Of a stretch of DNA of 64,000 nucleotides, positions 1 to 8,072 are shown in pieces (position 1 is the first letter of the stretch; every line of letters begins with the position of its first letter). Under the pieces are notes generated by a model. It saw nothing but the letters and a program-made list of their open reading frames with translations, searched no databases and was not told the DNA's origin. The DNA lies in NCBI GenBank assembly GCA_009691855.1, contig SIAI01000014.1:29677-93676 (forward strand). The letters are read 5' to 3'. This stretch comes from Planctomycetota bacterium (GTDB taxonomy: Bacteria; Planctomycetota; UBA1135; GCA-002686595). Both the position numbers and the translations under genes were made by a program.

Positions 1-54
1 TAGGCGCGCGGCAGCGCTCTTGACGGCGGATCGAAGGGACGGGAGCCTGGCGGA

Positions 55-483
55 ATGAGCGAGCGCCTGGAGGAGCGGCGCGCACGCGAGGAGGTGCGCG
101 GGGCCATCGGCTGGGTCGTCGCGCTGGTCGGCCTTGGCGGAGCCGTCCTGGTCGCCGCAGGGGTGCTCTACCTCTTCGGCCTCGATGCGGGCAGGGTCCG
201 GATCGCGGACATCGACATCACCGGAACCGCGTGGGCGCCGGCCCTCGCGCTCGCCTTCGGCCTCGCCTTGCTCGCTTGCGCACGCGGGTTGTGGCTGGTG
301 CGACCATGGGCACGCTGGGCATCGATCGCGCTGTTCGCGAGCCACCTGGCGCAATGTCTCGTCGCGCTGGTCCTGCAGCGCGCACTCTCCCTGCCGATTT
401 TCAGCGCGTGGGTGCTCGTCTACCTGCTGAAGCCATCGACGGCCCGGCTTTTCGCGCGCTCGGATCCGCCGGCAGCGCGCTGA
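55..483 (+). CDS. small four-helix membrane protein, unknown function
   Basis: The 142-residue product has a charged N-terminus (SERLEERRAREEV) followed by about four hydrophobic segments, near residues 18-42, 62-82, 88-108 and 110-125. It is an inner-membrane protein with no motif I recognise. It is clearly paralogous to the gene at 3092-3511: both share an (K/R)AREEV/KV-like amphipathic start, an IGWV first helix, a W-x-R-x-WAR motif between helices 2 and 3, and a YL(L/F)(K/R)P ending. It converges on the O-methyltransferase gene with only 2 nt between the stop codons. A purine-rich stretch (AAGGGACGGGAG) lies upstream of the ATG. The call that it is a real gene rests on the paralogue; the function is unknown. 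Confidence 0.72.
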   Translation: MSERLEERRAREEVRGAIGWVVALVGLGGAVLVAAGVLYLFGLDAGRVRIADIDITGTAWAPALALAFGLALLACARGLWLVRPWARWASIALFASHLAQCLVALVLQRALSLPIFSAWVLVYLLKPSTARLFARSDPPAAR

Positions 484-485
484 GC

Positions 486-1151
486 TCAGCCGCCGCACTT
501 CTGCGCGAGCAGCAGGCCGTCGCCGATGGGCACCAGCGTGGGCTCGACGCGCGCATCGGCGAAGATGCGCTCGGTCAGCGCGCGCACGTGCGCGGCGGAC
601 CCCTCCTGCGCGTCGACCACGTCGCCGCCCATGAAGGCGTTGTCGATCGCGAGCACGCCGCCGGGGCGCAGCAACGCGAGGCACTGCTCGTAGTAACCCG
701 CCTGGCCGCTCTTGTCGGCGTCCAGGAAGGCGAAGTCGAAGCGCCCGCGCTCGCCCGCGGCGATCAGCGCGGCCAGCGTCTCGGCGCCCGGCCCGAGGCG
801 CAGCTCGATCTTCGCGGCGAGACCTGCGCGCTCCCAGAAGCGCCGTGCGATGGCGGTCCACTCCGCGGAGAGGTCGCAGGCGAGCAGCTTGCCGTCGCTC
901 GGCAGCGCGCGCGCCACGCACAGCGAGCTGTAGCCGGTGAACACGCCCACCTCGAGGCAGCGCCGCGCGCCGAGTGAGCGCACGAGGAAGCTCATGAACA
1001 CGCCCTGCTCGACCGAGATCTGCATCTCGGCCTGCGGCAGCTCGGCGGTCACTGCGCGCAGCTCGGCCAGCAGCGGATCCTCGCGCCGCACGGAGAGCGT
1101 GCGCAGGTAGTCGGCGAGGCGCGGTTCGAGAGCGTGGCTGGTGCTTGACAT
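486..1151 (-). CDS. class I SAM-dependent O-methyltransferase (CCoAOMT-like)
   Basis: The 221-residue protein is the usual length for the bacterial caffeoyl-CoA/catechol O-methyltransferase-like family. It has an N-terminal helix containing EMQISVEQGVFMSFLVR. The SAM-binding loop reads LEVGVFTGYSS (about residues 66-76), followed by an acidic beta-2 end (ACDLS). The metal and active-site motif FAFLDADKSG sits near residues 140-149, and IDNAFMGGDV near 169-178. It should methylate a hydroxyl group on a small aromatic or similar acceptor using SAM and a divalent metal; the acceptor cannot be told from sequence. The downstream M61 peptidase on the same strand ends 6 nt upstream of this ATG, so the two may be co-transcribed. 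Confidence 0.92.
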   Translation of the reverse strand: MSSTSHALEPRLADYLRTLSVRREDPLLAELRAVTAELPQAEMQISVEQGVFMSFLVRSLGARRCLEVGVFTGYSSLCVARALPSDGKLLACDLSAEWTAIARRFWERAGLAAKIELRLGPGAETLAALIAAGERGRFDFAFLDADKSGQAGYYEQCLALLRPGGVLAIDNAFMGGDVVDAQEGSAAHVRALTERIFADARVEPTLVPIGDGLLLAQKCGG

Positions 1152-1157
1152 CGCGCT

Positions 1158-3017
1158 TCAGTGGAGGCGCGGCGCGACGATCGCGCTCAGGAGATCGGGA
1201 GCGCCGTCCGTGCGCACGAGGTGCGGGTAGCGCGGGCCGCCGTGGTAGGGGACCTCGACCACCGAGTAGTAGGTGCCGTTCTCGACGATGAAGGCGAGCG
1301 GCTCGCGGCTCTTGCTCGCGCTGTGCAGCGCGCGCTCGAGCTCGTCGTCCGAGTACTTGCGGCCGTTCACGGCGACGAGCTTCATCCCGGGACCGATGCC
1401 GGCCGCGAAGGCCGGGCGGCCCGGCCAGGCGTCGAGCACCGAGCCGTCCGCGCCGAGCGCGAGGCCGAGCGAACCCGTGGCGTCTACGCCGCCGTCATCG
1501 CTCGCGCTCATCGCGTTCGGCGTCGCGTCGTAGACGAGCTCGAAGCCGCCCGCGCGCACGCCATCCAGCGGCAGAGCCTCGCTCTTCGCGCTCAGGCGCT
1601 GCTCGAAGAACGCCTTCCAGTCGAAAGGCGCGACCTGATTCAGCGCGGCGAAGACGTCCTGCGCCGTGTAGGGCTTCACGTAGATGCGTCCGTTGTCGCC
1701 TTCACCGTGGAACAGCGCGCAGAAGTCGTCGAGGCTCTTCGCGCCCTTCGTGAGCGCGCGGATCTCGACGTCGGCGTCGAGCCACAGGAGCGAGCCCTCC
1801 GCGTAGAAGTCCGTGCCGCGCCGATGGCCGCCCCAGCCGCCGCCCGCGGTGTACAGGAACGGCGCCGAATCGGCGGTGTCCTGCAGCGGGCGCCAGCTCC
1901 GGCCGGGCCCCGAAACGCCGTGCGCGTCGGCGGCGAGCGTCTCGAGCCAATCGGCGCTCGTCACCAGTCCGGCGCGCGCGCCGAGCACCTCGCCGTAGTA
2001 GTTGGTGAGGCCCTCGTAGACCCACAGGAGCTCGTCCTGCATCGGCTTCTCGTAGCCGCCGGTGGTCAGGCCCGCGGGCCGGCGCGTCTTGCCGTTCCAG
2101 GCGTGGAAGAACTCGTGCGGCAGCAGGATGTAGCCGCGGCGCGCCTCGTCATCGTCGACGAAGGCCTTCTCGCTCACGCGGTCGTCGGCGCACTCGTGGT
2201 GCTCGAGGCCGAAGCTGCCGAGGTCGTCGCTGAGCGTCAGCAACCAGTGGTAACGCGTGTAGTGACCCACGCCGCCGAAGACGGCGCGCTCCTCGCGCAC
2301 CAGACGCTTGTAGGCTTCGATGCGCTTTTCGGGGAACTCGAGCGCCCAGGCGCTGTCGGCGATCGCGTCGATGGCGTGCTCGCCGACGTCGGAGCCCGCG
2401 GGAAAGAGCTCGATGCGCCGGTAGTGCTCGCCGAGCACGACCGGGTGGTCGATCAGCATAGTGAACGAGCTCGGCGCGTAGCGCACCTCGGCGCCGCTCT
2501 CGGACTCGAACGTCAGCGAACCGCCGTGCTTCCAGCCCTCCGGCAGGCGCAGCGAGGCGCGCACCAGGAGCTCGTCCGGGTTCGCGCCCTGCGGCGCGAG
2601 CAACACGGTGTTCCAGTTCAGCACGCAGCACTTCGCGTTGGCCGACGGCCCCGTGGTGAAGGTCCCGGCGGAGCTCGGCACGACGAAGTCGTAGCGCGCC
2701 ACGAGCGCGCTCACGCCCGCCGGCACGTCCACGTGGAAGGCGGTCATCTCGACGAGATCGCGGCGCCACGCGAGCTCCTTGCCGTTCGCCTCGAAGTGCA
2801 GCCCGACCAGGTTCTGGATCGGGCCCGAGGGCATGTGCTCGCCCGGGATCCACTTGGGGTACACGAGCGTCAGCGCGCCGGGCGCGACCGGCAGCGTCAG
2901 CCGCGCGTGCAGGATCTTCTGCGGCGCCTGGCGCGCATCGACCTCGAGCGTCAGCGGCGGGCGCGTCTGGGCGGTGGCGAGGGAAGCGAGGGCGAGGAGC
3001 GCGAGGAGGAGCTTCAT
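1158..3017 (-). CDS. secreted M61 family metallopeptidase with C-terminal PDZ domain
   Basis: The predicted 619-residue product begins with a Sec signal peptide (MKLLLALLALASLATAQ, cleavage after AQ). I place the start at 3017 because the upstream in-frame extension is Arg/Pro-rich and non-hydrophobic. The M61 (glycyl aminopeptidase) signature is present: zinc motif HEFFHAWNGK, and the third ligand in WVYEGLTNYYGE about 40 residues later. A PDZ-like segment follows (GSLGLALGADGSVLDAWPG, then GIGPGMKLVAVNG), as in most M61 proteins. An N-terminal beta-rich domain (GEHMPSGPIQNL) also matches the family. It is probably a periplasmic or extracellular aminopeptidase. It is transcribed with the O-methyltransferase and diverges from the small membrane protein at 3092. 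Confidence 0.93.
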   Translation of the reverse strand: MKLLLALLALASLATAQTRPPLTLEVDARQAPQKILHARLTLPVAPGALTLVYPKWIPGEHMPSGPIQNLVGLHFEANGKELAWRRDLVEMTAFHVDVPAGVSALVARYDFVVPSSAGTFTTGPSANAKCCVLNWNTVLLAPQGANPDELLVRASLRLPEGWKHGGSLTFESESGAEVRYAPSSFTMLIDHPVVLGEHYRRIELFPAGSDVGEHAIDAIADSAWALEFPEKRIEAYKRLVREERAVFGGVGHYTRYHWLLTLSDDLGSFGLEHHECADDRVSEKAFVDDDEARRGYILLPHEFFHAWNGKTRRPAGLTTGGYEKPMQDELLWVYEGLTNYYGEVLGARAGLVTSADWLETLAADAHGVSGPGRSWRPLQDTADSAPFLYTAGGGWGGHRRGTDFYAEGSLLWLDADVEIRALTKGAKSLDDFCALFHGEGDNGRIYVKPYTAQDVFAALNQVAPFDWKAFFEQRLSAKSEALPLDGVRAGGFELVYDATPNAMSASDDGGVDATGSLGLALGADGSVLDAWPGRPAFAAGIGPGMKLVAVNGRKYSDDELERALHSASKSREPLAFIVENGTYYSVVEVPYHGGPRYPHLVRTDGAPDLLSAIVAPRLH

Positions 3018-3091
3018 CGCCACGGAGGCTACCCGCGTCGACACGTAACAGGGAACGGCCGTGAGTGATATCATCTCGCGCGGGGGTATCC

Positions 3092-3511
3092 GTGACCGAG
3101 CAACTGGAGCGATGGAAGGCGCGCGAGAAGGTCCGCTCCGACATAGGGTGGGTAGCGGTGTACGTCGGCATCTTCGGTGCGTTGTGCCTGGGTGGCGGAG
3201 TTTCCCTGGCTGTTGGCGGCGGGTCCGTCTGCCTATTCGGCGTCGAGCTCCCAACGCCATGGAACGCTTGGTTCGCCAGCACCTTTGGCGCGGTGCTGCT
3301 GCTGTGCGCCGTTGGCCTGTGGAACGCGCGACTCTGGGCGCGTCGCCTAGCGTTGCTCCTGTTCGGCCTCGCGCTCGTGAACGGCCTCGTCAGCGCGATC
3401 GCGCTTTTCGGTTTCGTCTACCTGTTCCGACCAGACACCCTGCAGCGTTTTCAGCGCACGAGCGGCCGTTCGCCGAGCGAGCCTGAGCCGCGCCCGGCAT
3501 CGCGCGCCTGA
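3092..3511 (+). CDS. small four-helix membrane protein, paralogue of the 55-483 gene
   Basis: The protein has 139 residues from a GTG start at 3092. I prefer this start because VTEQLERWKAREKV then aligns residue for residue with the N-terminus of the 142-residue paralogue (MSERLEERRAREEV) and a G-rich stretch lies just upstream. An ATG at 3065 would add nine residues with no counterpart. It has about four hydrophobic helices, an IGWVAV first helix, LWNARLWARRLALL, and ends FVYLFRPDTLQRF. The two copies flank the O-methyltransferase and M61 genes in the same orientation, as if a four-gene block arose by duplication or both mark one functional unit. Function unknown. Confidence 0.72.
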   Translation: MTEQLERWKAREKVRSDIGWVAVYVGIFGALCLGGGVSLAVGGGSVCLFGVELPTPWNAWFASTFGAVLLLCAVGLWNARLWARRLALLLFGLALVNGLVSAIALFGFVYLFRPDTLQRFQRTSGRSPSEPEPRPASRA

Positions 3512-3520
3512 TCTAGCGCT

Positions 3521-6500
3521 TCACGCCCACAGCACGAGATCGCGCAGCGAGCCCGAGTGCTCGCGCTCGGCGCGCGCGCGCACGCGGATGCCGTAGGCGA
3601 AGCTGCCGGAGCGGTCCATGGCGCGCACGCCCTCGAAGACGTGCACCGTGCCGCCGGTGTTGGCGACGTAGCCGAGGGCGACGGCGGTGCGGCCGTTGAG
3701 CTCGAGCTCGCCGGCGGCGTGGCCGAGGACGAGCTCGACCACCACGTCGTCGGGCTTGAGCGCGCCCAGGTCGACCTCGACGCGCACCTCGACGGCGTCG
3801 CCGACGCGCACGCTGGCGAGGTCGCCGACCTGGGCCGAAGTGATGCGGATTTCGCCGAAGCCCTTGCGGATGCGCTGGTTCTCCAGAACCAGCAGCTTTA
3901 GCTTCGCGCGCTTGTTGCGCAGCAGCTCCTCGTAGCCGGCGGAGAGCACCGAGTAAGCCTTGGCGTGGTACTCGCGCACCATGCGGTGCGTGTTGAAGCG
4001 CAAGGGCACCGAGGCGAGGCAGCGCTGCACGCGCTCGAGCCAGCGCGCGCTCACGCCCTCGGCGTCCTTCTCGAAGTAGCTCGGCACGACCTCTTCCTCG
4101 AGCGTGTGATAGAGCTGGTTCGCGTCGAACTGGTTGAGGAGCTCCTGGTCCTTGTACTCGCCGCCACCGAACTGCCAGCCGTTCTCGCCGTCGAAGGCCT
4201 CGGGCCACCAGCCGTCGCCGATCGACAGGTTCAAGGTGCCGTTGGCGGCGGCCTTCATGCCCGAGGTTCCGCTGGCCTCGAGCCAGCGGATGGGCGTGTT
4301 CAGCCACACGTCCACGCCGCTGGTGAGCGCGCGCGAGAGGCGCACGTCGTAGTCCTCGAGGAAGAACGTCTTGCCCTGGAACTCCGCGCGGCGCGTGAGC
4401 TCGAAGACCTTCTTGACGAGCTCCTTGCCCAGGGCGTCGTTCGGGTGCGCCTTGCCGGCGAACACCAGGCGTACGGGACGCGCGGGATCATCGAGCAACC
4501 TGGCCAGGCGCGCGGGGTCCTGGAACAGGAGCGCGGCGCGCTTGTAGGGCGCGAAGCGGCGCGCGAAGCCGATCCACAGCGCGTTCGGCTCGAGGCCCTC
4601 GAGCAGCTTGGCCAGCAGCGCGGGCGAGTCGCCGCGCTCGACCGAGTTGCGCTCCAGGCGCCGCTTCATCTCCTCCATCAGGCGCAGGCGCAGCTCGCGC
4701 TTCGCCGTGCGCAGGCCGAGCAACTGGCGCGTCGAGAGCGGCCGCGCGAAGTCCTCGGGCTCGATCGCTCGCTCGCTGACGCCCAGGGCCTTGGCGATCT
4801 CCGGGCTGGTCCAGCTGGGGAGGTGCACACCGTTGACGATCGCGTCCACCGGCACCTCGCTCTCCAGCAGGCCCGCCCAGAACGGGCGCAAGAGCTTCTT
4901 CGAGGCCGTGCCGTGCATCTGGCTGACGCCGTTCGCGAAGCTGGCGAAGTTCAGCGCCAGGTAGGTCATGTTGAACGTGCCTTTGTCGCCCTCGGCCTGG
5001 CCGAAGGACATGAAGCGCTCCCAGGGCACGCCCACCCAGCTGGTGGCGTCGGAGAAGTAGCGCCGCATCAGGTCCTCGCTGAAGCGGTCGTGGCCGGCGG
5101 GCACCGGCGTGTGCGTGGTGAACATCGTCGTGGCGCGCACGAACTCGCGCGCCTCGTCGAAGGTCAGCCCCTCCTCGTGCGCGCGCCCGCCGACGCGCTC
5201 GAGCGTCAGGAACGCGGCGTGGCCCTCGTTCATGTGGTACACGGACGGGTGGGTACCGAGGCGCAACAGCAGGCGCCGGCCGCCGCGGCCGAGGCAGATC
5301 TCCTGCAACAGGCGCGTCTCCTCGTTGCCGCCGTAGAGGTTGCGCGTGATGTCGCGGTCCTCGGGGCGGTTCTCGGGGCGGTTCGCGTCCAGCAGATAGA
5401 GATGCACGCGGCCGACGCGCACGCGCCAGGCCGAGAGGAAGAGCTGGCGGCCAGGCAGCGGCAGCTCGATCGCCAGGGCGTTGCCGCTGTCGTCCTTGAC
5501 CAGCTCGAGCGGCAGCAGGCGCGGGTCGTTCTCGATGTCGACCGCCAGCTGCTCGCCACCCGGGCCGATGCGCTGGCTGGTGTAGCCCATGCGGTAGAAG
5601 AGGCCCACGGCGACCAGCGGCAGGCCGATGTCGCTGGCCGACTTCAGGTGGTCGCCGGCCAGCACGCCGAGACCTCCGCTGTAGACGCGCAGCGACTCGT
5701 GGATGCCGTACTCGGCGCAGAAGTAGGCCACCGGATGCTCGGGGCTGGGCGGCGCGCCGCCGGCGGCACCGCGCCACGTGTTGGCCTCGTAGGGCGCGGC
5801 CAGGTAGGCGTCGAAGCGCGCCAGACAACGATTCAGGCGCGCGACGTAGCCCTCGTCGGCGCTGCGCGCGGCCACGTCCTCGGGATACAGGCGCTGCAGG
5901 AACGAGACCGGGTTGTGGCCGCTCGTCTCCCACGAGCGCGGCGAGAGCTCCTCGAACAACGCCGTGGCTTCGTTGTCCCAGCTCCACCAGAGATTGCGCG
6001 AGAGGCGCAAGAGGCCGCGCAGCGACTCGGGCAGCGTGGCGGCGACGTCGAAGTGGAACAGGTGCGGCTTCTTGCCCTCGACCGCGGGTTTGACCGTCAG
6101 CGGCTGCTTGGGCTTGCGCGTCTGCAGCACGCCGGCTTCGAGGCGCTTTTGCACCGCGGCCTGGGCCAGCTTGAAGGCCTCGTCGTAGCGCGGCAGGAAC
6201 TGGGCCCAGGTCGAGCGCTGCGCGGTCTCGCGGCAGATGCCCTCCAGCTCGCGCGCGCTCTTCGGGCTGGCGAGCTGCTTCTCGATCGCGTTGGCCAGGA
6301 TCTCGACCACGTCGTCGAAGCGCTTGTGCACGCGGTCGAGCACGGTCACGCCCTGCTCCGGCCCGAGGTTGAGGCCCTTGGCCCAGCGCCCGAAGCCGGC
6401 GTAGTCGCTGGTGATCGTCGGCACGCCGACCGCCAGGCTCTCCTGCGGCGTGTAGCCCCAGGGCTCGTAGTACGAGGGGAAGCACGAGAGGTCGAAGGCG

Positions 6501-7756
6501 CGTAGCACCGCTTGATACGGCAGGTTCCAGAGGCCGTCGTTGGTGCCCAGGTAGATCGGCACCTGGATCACGCGCACGCGCGCGTCGCCGGCGTTGGCCA
6601 GGTTCAAGCGCGCGCAGCGCTCGTGCACCGGATCGCGCTCGGGCTCGAACAGGTTGTGGGTGGAGAGGCCCAGCGGGCCCTCGAGCTCGTCCAGCGGCTT
6701 GTCGCGGCGCTCGAGGTACTCGCTGCGCAACCCGGAGTTGCCGGCCGGCACGAGCACGAACAGCACGATGCGCCGTCCCGCTCGCTGATTGAGCCGTCCC
6801 ATGGACTCCAGCAAGAGGTCGATGCCCTTGTTGTGGAACTCGTAGCGCCCGGAGATGGCCAGCAGCGCGGCGTCGTTGACGTCCTCGCCGAAGAAACGCG
6901 AGGCACTGTTGAGCAGCACGCGCCGCGCCTCCTCGCGCGTCGTCTTGCCGGCCAGCTCGTCGACCACGCTGACGTCGAGGCCGTTGGTGGTCAGCGGCGA
7001 CGGCGTGCGTCCGAGCAACAGCGTGGCCTCCTTGGCCGTGATCTCGCTCACGGTGGTGAACACGTCGGCCTCGCGCGCGGCCACGCTCTCCAGCGAGTGC
7101 TTGGCGACCACGTTGTGCTGCTTGGCCAGGGCTTCCGGCGTCTGCTCGCCCAGGCCGTCGTCGGGCGACTGCTCGTTCGAGGACAGCGTGCGCCCGAGCA
7201 CGGTCGCGTGGGTGGTGAAGATCGTGCCCGCGCTGGGCACCTTCTTCTTCAGGTACAGGAGCGACGAGGCCGTCATCCACTCGTGGGCCTGCACCAGCGC
7301 GCGCTTGTGGTCGGCGGCCAGGTACTCCTCCCACCAGCGCTCGATCACCAGGCCGGCGGCGTGTCCGAACAGGACCGGCTCGACGTAGTCCCAGCCGCCC
7401 TTGATGGAATCGACCTTGAAGTCCTCCCACAGCTTGGTGAGGACGCCGTCCTTCTTCTCGTAGAGCTTCGAGAACTCGATCAGGATCGTGCGCGGACGTC
7501 CGGGGATGCGCCAGCGACCGACGCGCACGGGGATGCCCATGCCGCGACAGGACTCGCAGAAGGCCTGGAAGCCGCTCTCCTCCTCGAACTCCTGGTTCTT
7601 GTCGGCGCTGGAGAGGAGCCACGGCCCCACCGCGATGTAGTCGTCGCCCAGGCGCGCCACCAGCGACTTCGCCTTGGTGGAGACGACCGTGTGGATGCCC
7701 CCGACCTTGTTGCAGACCTCCCAGCTGATCTCGAAGAGGGTGTAGGCGCTCGTCAC
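3521..7756 (-). CDS. fused GT3-type glycogen synthase and alpha-glucan phosphorylase
   Basis: This is a single 1,411-residue chain (GTG at 7756; an ATG at 7810 would add 18 Pro-rich residues). The N-terminal ~560 residues resemble eukaryote- or Bacteroides-type (GT3) glycogen synthase: FEISWEVCNKVGGIHTVVSTKA, TIFTTHATVLGR, and CFPSYYEPWGYTPQES for nucleotide-sugar binding. After a linker comes the DUF3417 domain (LRLSRNLWWSWDNEA, about residue 605), then a GT35 phosphorylase with VAYFCAEYGIHESL and ARRFAPYKRAALL. The PLP-binding motif EASGTSGMKAAANGTLNL is near residue 1160, the Lys of GMK being the Schiff-base residue. One chain would thus both extend alpha-1,4-glucan and release glucose-1-phosphate. 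It sits with GH57, GT4 and glgC genes. Two-domain proteins of this type exist in other phyla; which half is active needs testing. Confidence 0.93.
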   Translation of the reverse strand: MTSAYTLFEISWEVCNKVGGIHTVVSTKAKSLVARLGDDYIAVGPWLLSSADKNQEFEEESGFQAFCESCRGMGIPVRVGRWRIPGRPRTILIEFSKLYEKKDGVLTKLWEDFKVDSIKGGWDYVEPVLFGHAAGLVIERWWEEYLAADHKRALVQAHEWMTASSLLYLKKKVPSAGTIFTTHATVLGRTLSSNEQSPDDGLGEQTPEALAKQHNVVAKHSLESVAAREADVFTTVSEITAKEATLLLGRTPSPLTTNGLDVSVVDELAGKTTREEARRVLLNSASRFFGEDVNDAALLAISGRYEFHNKGIDLLLESMGRLNQRAGRRIVLFVLVPAGNSGLRSEYLERRDKPLDELEGPLGLSTHNLFEPERDPVHERCARLNLANAGDARVRVIQVPIYLGTNDGLWNLPYQAVLRAFDLSCFPSYYEPWGYTPQESLAVGVPTITSDYAGFGRWAKGLNLGPEQGVTVLDRVHKRFDDVVEILANAIEKQLASPKSARELEGICRETAQRSTWAQFLPRYDEAFKLAQAAVQKRLEAGVLQTRKPKQPLTVKPAVEGKKPHLFHFDVAATLPESLRGLLRLSRNLWWSWDNEATALFEELSPRSWETSGHNPVSFLQRLYPEDVAARSADEGYVARLNRCLARFDAYLAAPYEANTWRGAAGGAPPSPEHPVAYFCAEYGIHESLRVYSGGLGVLAGDHLKSASDIGLPLVAVGLFYRMGYTSQRIGPGGEQLAVDIENDPRLLPLELVKDDSGNALAIELPLPGRQLFLSAWRVRVGRVHLYLLDANRPENRPEDRDITRNLYGGNEETRLLQEICLGRGGRRLLLRLGTHPSVYHMNEGHAAFLTLERVGGRAHEEGLTFDEAREFVRATTMFTTHTPVPAGHDRFSEDLMRRYFSDATSWVGVPWERFMSFGQAEGDKGTFNMTYLALNFASFANGVSQMHGTASKKLLRPFWAGLLESEVPVDAIVNGVHLPSWTSPEIAKALGVSERAIEPEDFARPLSTRQLLGLRTAKRELRLRLMEEMKRRLERNSVERGDSPALLAKLLEGLEPNALWIGFARRFAPYKRAALLFQDPARLARLLDDPARPVRLVFAGKAHPNDALGKELVKKVFELTRRAEFQGKTFFLEDYDVRLSRALTSGVDVWLNTPIRWLEASGTSGMKAAANGTLNLSIGDGWWPEAFDGENGWQFGGGEYKDQELLNQFDANQLYHTLEEEVVPSYFEKDAEGVSARWLERVQRCLASVPLRFNTHRMVREYHAKAYSVLSAGYEELLRNKRAKLKLLVLENQRIRKGFGEIRITSAQVGDLASVRVGDAVEVRVEVDLGALKPDDVVVELVLGHAAGELELNGRTAVALGYVANTGGTVHVFEGVRAMDRSGSFAYGIRVRARAEREHSGSLRDLVLWA

Positions 7757-8072
7757 GTGGGTGGCTTTTCTTTCGGGGGTAGGGGGTGCCGGCGGGGCCC
7801 GGACCGGCATAGATCGTCCGCCGCGGGCGGGAAGATGATGGAGGAATCCGCTCGTCGGTCCCAGAGCCTAGGCGCAGACGAGGGGCCCGTGACTTCGGCC
7901 CGAAGGGCAGGGATGCGCCCGAAAGGAGCGTGCGGGGAGAACGCGCGCGGCAGGTGTAACCTGGACACCCGTGGTCGAGTCAGCCTACGTGCGTGCGAAG
8001 TACGTCGAGCTGTGGAGCGCGCTCGCGTCGCCGCCGGCCGGGTATTGAGGCTGCAGTCGGCGTCGGTCGCGG
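7757..8072. other. 316-bp intergenic region upstream of the synthase/phosphorylase gene
   Basis: This lies between the GH57 stop (8073) and the GTG of the fusion gene. It should hold the promoter of the fusion gene on the minus strand. I see a palindromic CCTAGGC-type core at about 7864-7872 and no clear -35/-10 pair. On the plus strand, 7971-8048 can encode 25 residues from a GTG (VVESAYVRAKYVELWSALAS...), closing just before the GH57 stop. I do not recognise it, and it may be a chance ORF or the remnant of a lost gene. Confidence 0.4.

Noticed and set aside
1161..3068. 635-residue plus-strand ORF opposite the M61 peptidase
   Set aside because: It is an Arg/Ala/Val-rich shadow; the M61 zinc motif and signal peptide are on the opposite strand.
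4488..7622. 1,044-residue minus-strand ORF within the glycogen synthase/phosphorylase gene
   Set aside because: It is an alternative frame of the same region, compositionally biased; all catalytic motifs lie in the other frame.
7971..8048. 25-residue GTG-started ORF (VVESAYVRAKYVELW...)
   Set aside because: It is too short, unrecognised, and without a clear ribosome site or conserved features; kept only as a note in the intergenic entry.
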